This document shows positions 58,688 through 64,000 of a stretch of DNA of 64,000 nt, piece by piece. Numbering within the stretch: position 1 is the first letter of the stretch; every line of letters starts with the position of its first letter. The position numbers and the translations under genes were made by a program. Source of the stretch: Deltaproteobacteria bacterium (GTDB taxonomy: Bacteria; UBA10199; JADGCS01); contig JADGCS010000006.1 in NCBI GenBank assembly GCA_015228875.1, positions 1-64,000 on the forward strand, written 5' to 3'. Under the pieces are notes generated by a model, which saw nothing but the letters and a program-made list of their open reading frames with translations, did not search any database and had not been told where the DNA came from.

Positions 58688-60793
58688 ATGAAAAAACAAA
58701 ACAGCTCTCATCAGACCTCTCTTTTTGACAGAGAGCTGCACTCTCTGTGTGTGGCTGCCTTTTTTTTTGCAGCCGCCTTTCTACTCTATTTTAAAACCCT
58801 GGATAATCCCCTTGTCTTTGATTCCGCGTCACACTTTAACAACGGGGACATCATGGGTGGGCTGCGTAATTTTTCCTTTTTAAACGTTCGGGCATTTCCG
58901 TTGTTGTCATATGCTCTCATCTACAAATTTCTTGGCCAAGGATGGGCGTGGCAGCGCGTCTTTAATATTTTTCTGCATGCATCAAACGCGCTCCTTGTTT
59001 ATATTTTTTTGAGGGGCCTGTTTTGTCATGTGTTGGGTGGCAAAAGCAAATCGACATCCGTTAACCCTGCCTGGATTGCTTTTTTCGCAGGGCTTATTTT
59101 TTTGATTCACCCCGTGTCTGTCTACGCAACGGCCTATCTGGTTCAGAGATCCATTCAAATGGGACTTGCTTTTGGCCTCTTAAGCCTGATTTTTTATCTT
59201 AAAGGGGTTTTGTCCAACAGATGGTATTGGTTTTTGCCCGCTGCGTTTTTTTATTTTTTCTGTGTTCATTCCAAAGAACACTGTGTGACTCTACCGGCTG
59301 TAGCTTTGATGGTGACACTCATGCTGGATCCTTTCTCGGTGAAAAAATATTTGAAAAAATATTTCTGGGTGTATCTTTTGTTTGCAGCTATTTCCACAGA
59401 AATCATACTCAGTAGCAAAGGGTATCTGGGCAAAATCTACGAGCCACACGGTATCGACATGATCAACAATGCAGTTGTTCAGGGGGAGGCCCTGATCAGT
59501 CAGGACAATGCCTATTTTTTAAGTGTCATGACGCAGACTCATATGTTCTTCAGGTATCTTTTTCTGTGGCTTATTCCCCTCCCGCACCTGATTTACATCG
59601 ATATCCACCTCCCATTTGCCGCTGGTTTTTTAAGCTGGCCCGAGACTTTTACAGCATTCTGTTTTTGTGTGTTTGTCCTGTTTTCGTTGTGGCTGCTTGT
59701 TAAAAAAGGTCTCAGATCCCTGTTTGGCTTTGCCCTGCTTTCTCCGGTTGTCCTGTTTTCAACAGAAATGTCAGTGGTGAGACTCTCCGAGCAGTTTGTT
59801 CTTTATCGTAGTTATTTCTGGGTCATTGGGCTGGTCTCTGTCCTGCCCCTGCTGGTTTTCTGGATTGCAAAAAACAAAAAGGCTGCGCCTTTTATTCTGG
59901 CGACTTTTTTTGTCTACCTTGTCCTGCTTGTCTTTGTGACCCTTGATCGCCTTAAGACATTTGATTCCGAAATAGCGCTGTGGCGTGATGTGGTCGAAAA
60001 AGTAGATCGCACAAGCAGTAAGGTTTTGTATAAAAATTACAGACCGTTTAACAACCTCGCCAATAAACTCACAGATATTGACCGTTTTGATGAAGCTTTG
60101 CAGTATTACATGATTGGTCTAAAGTTAAATCCAAATTATGGTCTGGCAAGGGCCAACATGGGCATCATGTACTACAAACAGGGAAAATACGACGAGGCCA
60201 TGACATATTATCGGGATGCGATAGAAAAAGAACCGGGGTATCTTCAATCTTACATCGGTCTTGGCCTGTGTTTTTACAAGCAGGGAAAATATCAGGAGGC
60301 CATTGATTCTTACAACAGGGTGCTCAAAATACGCCCGTCAGATGATGACGCCCATTTTAATCTGGGCAATGCCTTCTACAAGTTGCGCGATTACCAAAAG
60401 GCAATAGCGCACTACGTAAAAGCGCTGAGCCTTAATCCAAACCTTGAGGACGTGTATTACAATCTGGCCCTTGCTTATCTTCAAAATGGACAGCATCAGG
60501 AGTCACTTGAGCAATTCAATAAAATAGTGACCGCGCAACCGGATCATAAAAGAAAGGCAGATGCCTGTTTTGAAATGGCCAACATTTATTTCAGGCTCAA
60601 AGATTTTGATCGGGCTGCACGTTATTATCAAATGGTCATTGACGTAAATCCCAAAATGGCCGATGCACACTATAATCTTGGCATCATTTATCTTAATAAG
60701 GGTGAAAGGGCGTTGGCAAAGACCCGCTTTGAAAAGGCCGTTGACATTGACCCCGCCCATCAAAAGAGTCTCAATGCCTTGAAGCAGTTTTGA
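58688..60793 (+). CDS. Polytopic membrane protein with TPRs (GT-C/TMTC-like), paralogue 3
   Basis: 701 residues: about ten to eleven helices (25-430), then about seven TPRs (YYMIGLKLNPNYGLARANMG, NLGNAFYKLRDYQKAIAHY). First external loop: NPLVFDSASHFNNGD; HPVSVYATAYLVQRSIQMG and SVVRLSEQFVLYRSYFWV match paralogues 1 and 4. Catalytic GT-C Asp is kept (FD) but not the second Asp. Probably a membrane glycosyltransferase or ligase with a periplasmic or cytosolic TPR arm. Tandem with paralogue 4 (150-bp gap). Confidence 0.72.
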   Translation: MKKQNSSHQTSLFDRELHSLCVAAFFFAAAFLLYFKTLDNPLVFDSASHFNNGDIMGGLRNFSFLNVRAFPLLSYALIYKFLGQGWAWQRVFNIFLHASNALLVYIFLRGLFCHVLGGKSKSTSVNPAWIAFFAGLIFLIHPVSVYATAYLVQRSIQMGLAFGLLSLIFYLKGVLSNRWYWFLPAAFFYFFCVHSKEHCVTLPAVALMVTLMLDPFSVKKYLKKYFWVYLLFAAISTEIILSSKGYLGKIYEPHGIDMINNAVVQGEALISQDNAYFLSVMTQTHMFFRYLFLWLIPLPHLIYIDIHLPFAAGFLSWPETFTAFCFCVFVLFSLWLLVKKGLRSLFGFALLSPVVLFSTEMSVVRLSEQFVLYRSYFWVIGLVSVLPLLVFWIAKNKKAAPFILATFFVYLVLLVFVTLDRLKTFDSEIALWRDVVEKVDRTSSKVLYKNYRPFNNLANKLTDIDRFDEALQYYMIGLKLNPNYGLARANMGIMYYKQGKYDEAMTYYRDAIEKEPGYLQSYIGLGLCFYKQGKYQEAIDSYNRVLKIRPSDDDAHFNLGNAFYKLRDYQKAIAHYVKALSLNPNLEDVYYNLALAYLQNGQHQESLEQFNKIVTAQPDHKRKADACFEMANIYFRLKDFDRAARYYQMVIDVNPKMADAHYNLGIIYLNKGERALAKTRFEKAVDIDPAHQKSLNALKQF

Positions 60794-60943
60794 CCTCCCG
60801 CTAGACAGCGTCTCTTGGGAAGATCCATGGTGCGTCGGTTGTTTAAAAACAAAATCGTTTGAGGCGTGTTTCTGCATTGCAATTAAGGCGCGCCGGGTGA
60901 CATGTGAGGCGGGATTAAATTGCGTTTTTAGGATGATTATAAA

Positions 60944-62896
60944 ATGGTAAAAAATACTCCGATAGCACAACCCTCAAAAAGTCTCTTTAAAAAAGATGTA
61001 GCCTCTCTCTTGTTGATCTTTGTGCTGTTTATCACTGCGGTCCTTTTGTATCTGCAGCATCTTGACAACCCCATCGTGTTTGACACGGCCCAGAGCTTTA
61101 ATGGACCATTTCTCGAAGGTTGCTACGATTCATTCAATCTGTTCAACCTGAGAAGCCTTGCGTATGTGACCTTTGGTATTTTTTACAAATGGATCGGGAT
61201 GGACTGGTTCTGGCACCGGATATTAAACCTTGTCTTTCACGCGACCAATACCTGTCTTGTCTTTGTTTTTTTAAAGGGGTTATTTGGTGAGGTACTCAAA
61301 GAAACAAAGGAGGAACTTCCCGTCAGTGTTTCGTGGATGGCCTTTCTGGGTGGGATTTTTTTTGCGGTTGATCCCATCTCCGTTTATGCAACAGCGTATC
61401 TTGTTCAACGAAGCATCCAGATGGCGACCCTTTTCTCGCTCATCTCGTTATTGTTTTACCAGAGGGCCGTGATCTTAAAACAATGGTACTGGTTTTTACC
61501 TTCCGTTCTTTCTTTTTTTCTGGCGGTTCATTGCAAAGAGCACTGTGTGATGCTGCCTGCGGTTGCCTTTATCATGACGCTGATCCTCGATCCCTTTGAG
61601 TTTAAAAAATACCTTGAGCGCTATGGCTGGGTGTTTCTGTTGTTTACTGTGGTGGCTGTTGAAATCACCCTGTATCAAATAGGCATTTTGGGTAAGGTCT
61701 ACGAACCCCATGGCGAGGGGATGATCGACAGTGCCAATGTCAAAGAATCTGTCTTTACAGCAGAGAACGCCTACCCCTTAAGTGTGATCACACAGGCGTA
61801 CATGTTCTTTCGCTACCTGTATCTGTGGATCATTCCCGATGTCCGGCTTATTTACATCGATATTCAACTGCCGTTTGCCACATCGCTCATGAGTTGGCCG
61901 GAGACCTTTGCCTTTATTTGTTTTTGCTGTTATCCCGTGATGGCCTTCTGGCTCCTGCGTAAAAAAGGAACAAAGGCCCTTTTGGGTTTTGGACTTTTAT
62001 CCCCCTGGCTTCTGTTTTTGACAGAGGTCAGTGTCGTCAGATTATCCGAGCAGTTTGTGCTGTACCGCAGTTACCTGTGGATGTTTGCCCTGCCTTCTGT
62101 CCTGCCTTTCTTGTTTTCAATCAGGATTAATAATCATCTCCACAAGAAGCTCATGGGCATTTTAGTTTTTTTATACCTTGCAGGTCTTACCGTGGCCACA
62201 GTTGACAGACTCGATTCTTTCGACACGAAGGTCTCCATATGGGAGGACGCCGTCTCCAAAATAAGGGCTTATGGTGATTACGATGCCCTGTACAAAAACT
62301 ACAGGCCCTTTAATAACCTTGCGTTTGCGCTTACATCCACCGGCAAGCTTATCGAATCGATCCCCTATTACTACGAGGCCGTGCGCATTAACCCCAACTA
62401 TGTCAAGGCGCGCAGCAATCTTGGTGCTGTTTTGACCAACCAGGGGAGATATCAAGAGGCCATCGAACACTTTAAACATGCGGTCAAGGTTAACCCGCTG
62501 TATATAGATGCCTTCGTGGGGCTGGGTGTCTGTGCGGCAGAGCAGGGAAACCAGGAAGAGGCCATCGAATACTATCAACAGGCCATTAAAATAAAAGAAG
62601 ACTATCCGGATGCCAATTTTAATATGGGCAACGCCTACCTTAAGCTCAAGGATTTTAACAAGGCTGTTTATTACTATCAGGTGGCAATTAAGGCTAATCC
62701 AAGCTTTGCAGATGCCCATCATAATCTGGGGCTTGCGTTGGGAAACCTTGGCAAATTTATGGAGGCAAGGGCCACGTTCGAAAACACACTCAAGATTGAC
62801 CCCAATCACACACGAAGCCAAAATGCCCTTAAACTATTAAACGAACAATTATTAAAAATCACTCAAATGAGAATGATGCAGGGTGCGACAAAATAA
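60944..62896 (+). CDS. Polytopic membrane protein with TPRs (GT-C/TMTC-like), paralogue 4
   Basis: 650 residues, close paralogue of the preceding gene across its length: NPIVFDTAQSFNGPF, DPISVYATAYLVQRSIQMA, CKEHCVMLPAVAFIMTLILD, SVVRLSEQFVLYRSYLWM, LYKNYRPFNNLA, then about six TPRs (NPNYVKARSNLGAVLTNQG). A tandem duplication followed by divergence is the simplest history. The protein lacks a signal peptide apart from its first helix. Confidence 0.72.
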   Translation: MVKNTPIAQPSKSLFKKDVASLLLIFVLFITAVLLYLQHLDNPIVFDTAQSFNGPFLEGCYDSFNLFNLRSLAYVTFGIFYKWIGMDWFWHRILNLVFHATNTCLVFVFLKGLFGEVLKETKEELPVSVSWMAFLGGIFFAVDPISVYATAYLVQRSIQMATLFSLISLLFYQRAVILKQWYWFLPSVLSFFLAVHCKEHCVMLPAVAFIMTLILDPFEFKKYLERYGWVFLLFTVVAVEITLYQIGILGKVYEPHGEGMIDSANVKESVFTAENAYPLSVITQAYMFFRYLYLWIIPDVRLIYIDIQLPFATSLMSWPETFAFICFCCYPVMAFWLLRKKGTKALLGFGLLSPWLLFLTEVSVVRLSEQFVLYRSYLWMFALPSVLPFLFSIRINNHLHKKLMGILVFLYLAGLTVATVDRLDSFDTKVSIWEDAVSKIRAYGDYDALYKNYRPFNNLAFALTSTGKLIESIPYYYEAVRINPNYVKARSNLGAVLTNQGRYQEAIEHFKHAVKVNPLYIDAFVGLGVCAAEQGNQEEAIEYYQQAIKIKEDYPDANFNMGNAYLKLKDFNKAVYYYQVAIKANPSFADAHHNLGLALGNLGKFMEARATFENTLKIDPNHTRSQNALKLLNEQLLKITQMRMMQGATK

Positions 62897-62906
62897 TTTA
62901 TTGTCC

Positions 62907-63072
62907 AGAACCTTGGAAGGTTTTTTCTACGCGCCGGGGTCTGGCGCATAGCGCCGGACATGAAATCATTCATGTCCGATCGCAATGCACCCCGCGTAGT
63001 GTCTGGCGCATAGCGCCAAACATGAAACCCTTCATGTTTGATCGCAATGCACTCCGCTTTATGCGGGTTATG
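62907..63072 (+). repeat. Repeat B8, family B with two copies of the inner module
   Basis: After AACCTTGGAAGG and CTACGCG, the second stem is replaced by one module (hairpin GGACATGAA-ATCA-TTCATGTCC, 62956-62977) and then the standard one (AAACATGAA-ACCC-TTCATGTTT, 63018-63039). Paired stem bases differ between the two modules in a compensatory way. Confidence 0.93.
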
Positions 63073-63153
63073 AATTTCAAAGTCGACAGAGCGCGGGTGC
63101 AGTCCTCGCATGACGAAGGGACTCAATCGCATAAAAGTCAAGCTGGTAATTTG
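63073..63153 (+). repeat. Palindromic repeat family A, copy A9 (81 nt)
   Basis: Directly fused to the end of B8. More diverged at the right (CAAGCTGGTAATTTG), so the terminal palindrome is decayed. The rest of 63154-63463 holds no gene. Confidence 0.9.
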
Positions 63154-63463
63154 TGCCAAAAACAAAACCATCAAGGGCCAAACAATCCTCGTATCGCAAG
63201 AAGATTCAAAATATCAAAAATCAGGTTGTTCGTGATTCATTAGCAAAAAAATCACATGCAAACACAGCGCGTTTTTTTTCATTGCAAAAATCCAAAACAC
63301 CAAAGAATTGATGCCCCCTTAGCGTATCATCACAGCGACAACCCGATGGGATGGCTGCTTTATTGCGTGTAACACACTGATTACAGGGAAAAATTTTGGG
63401 TATTTACTTTGTGGGTAAGTTTTTTTATTGAGGCGGCTCTTATTTTTTACGAGGGCATATTTT

Positions 63464-64000
63464 ATGGCAAACCAAGGCAATCTTGCAGAGGTTCAGGAAC
63501 ATCCCAACATCGACAGCTACGTTTCTTTTTTTACAAAGGGCGGCAAAGATGTCTTTGCAAACGCCTATAATTTTCAAGAAGCAGAAATGGCCAAGCAGTT
63601 TAACATGTACCCTTACTATCAGGTTATCGACCGCAATGAGGCCGCAACCTGTGTGATAGAGGGTAGAGAGACCATTATGCTTGGCTCAAACAATTATCTG
63701 GGGCTTACCATTCACCCAGAGGTCAGGCAGGCGGCGATCAAGGCTATTGCTGAGCACGGCCCAAGTCTTACAGGGTCACGTATTCTCAATGGGACTCACA
63801 GGTTGCACCTTGAGTTAGAAGAACAACTCGCTGGTTTTTTGGGCAAAGAATCCTGTCTCGTTTTTACAACGGGTTATCAGGCCAATCTTGGTTTTCTGTC
63901 CGCGTTTTTAAAAAAGGGCACGATGCTCGCCATGGACAAGGGCGATCACGCCAGTATTTATGATGGCGCAAGACTGGGCAAGGGAGAGACCGTCGGGTTT
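63464..64000 (+). CDS. Alpha-oxoamine synthase family enzyme (5' part, cut by window edge)
   Basis: The 179 visible codons encode a PLP fold-type I enzyme: MLGSNNYLGLTIHPEVRQAA, GPSLTGSRILNGTHRLHLELE, LVFTTGYQANLGFLSAFL and MDKGDHASIYDGARL, as in 8-amino-7-oxononanoate synthase, 2-amino-3-ketobutyrate CoA ligase and serine palmitoyltransferase. The N-terminal extension of about 60 residues (ending NMYPYYQVIDRNEAATCVIEG) is more like serine palmitoyltransferase. The PLP Lys lies off the edge. ATG at 63464 after GAGGGC. Confidence 0.85.
   Translation, partial: MANQGNLAEVQEHPNIDSYVSFFTKGGKDVFANAYNFQEAEMAKQFNMYPYYQVIDRNEAATCVIEGRETIMLGSNNYLGLTIHPEVRQAAIKAIAEHGPSLTGSRILNGTHRLHLELEEQLAGFLGKESCLVFTTGYQANLGFLSAFLKKGTMLAMDKGDHASIYDGARLGKGETVGF

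Overview
The window is a mid-GC chromosomal segment from a Gram-negative bacterium. Lipoprotein signal peptides, a LysM/M23 envelope peptidase beside surE and pcm, and an orphan CcmH point to a two-membrane envelope. A futalosine-type menaquinone operon, several FHA/TPR/PEGA proteins, acyl-CoA dehydrogenases and a PhaR-type regulator beside two ArsA-like ATPases resemble deltaproteobacterial relatives (Myxococcota, Bdellovibrionota or related uncultured lineages). That placement is inference; no rRNA or tRNA gene was seen.

Layout. 1-1.5 kb is a mobile corner: the 5' end of an IS110-family transposase, an attC-like site and a higBA toxin-antitoxin pair, bracketed by a 28-bp direct repeat. 1.5-4.6 kb is a compact operon (tsaE, queG, YceI-like lipoprotein, plsC). 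4.7-7.8 kb (minus) is mqnA-mqnC-mqnX. A second toxin-antitoxin pair (8.3-8.9 kb) is flanked on both sides by the same repeats and followed by an Lrp/AsnC remnant. 9.5-15.6 kb is a divergent FHA/TPR/PEGA locus, probably a phospho-dependent membrane assembly. 15.6-18.7 kb holds surE-pcm-nlpD-like and apt. 18.9-36 kb carries mainly minus-strand genes: acyl-CoA dehydrogenase, ABC-F ATPase, tyrosine phenol-lyase, a flagellin-like protein, mtaB, an SDR, a DUF4143 ATPase, a polytopic TPR protein, efp, trmJ and an M3-like peptidase. 36-46.8 kb includes thrC with an ApgM-type gene (candidate homoserine kinase), PilZ, ccmH, CBS, trmB, yjbQ, a second acyl-CoA dehydrogenase and a serine hydrolase. 47-64 kb has further polytopic TPR proteins, unknown proteins, an arsA pair with phaR, a two-PDZ protein and the start of an alpha-oxoamine synthase gene.

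The outstanding feature is a dense set of dispersed palindromic repeats. Family A is an 81-nt unit with seven full copies of identical length. Family B is a 90-nt unit with 138-nt and longer modular forms. Family C is about 150 bp and its terminal stems change in a compensatory way between copies. Families D, F, G and H are smaller. They sit exactly at gene boundaries and several lie in frame inside protein genes: a repeat-encoded peptide interrupts the mqnX product, and repeat peptides precede the hydrophobic segments of a lipoprotein, a serine hydrolase and a membrane TPR protein. This resembles the Rickettsia palindromic elements in behaviour but the sequences are different, and I know of no description of these families.
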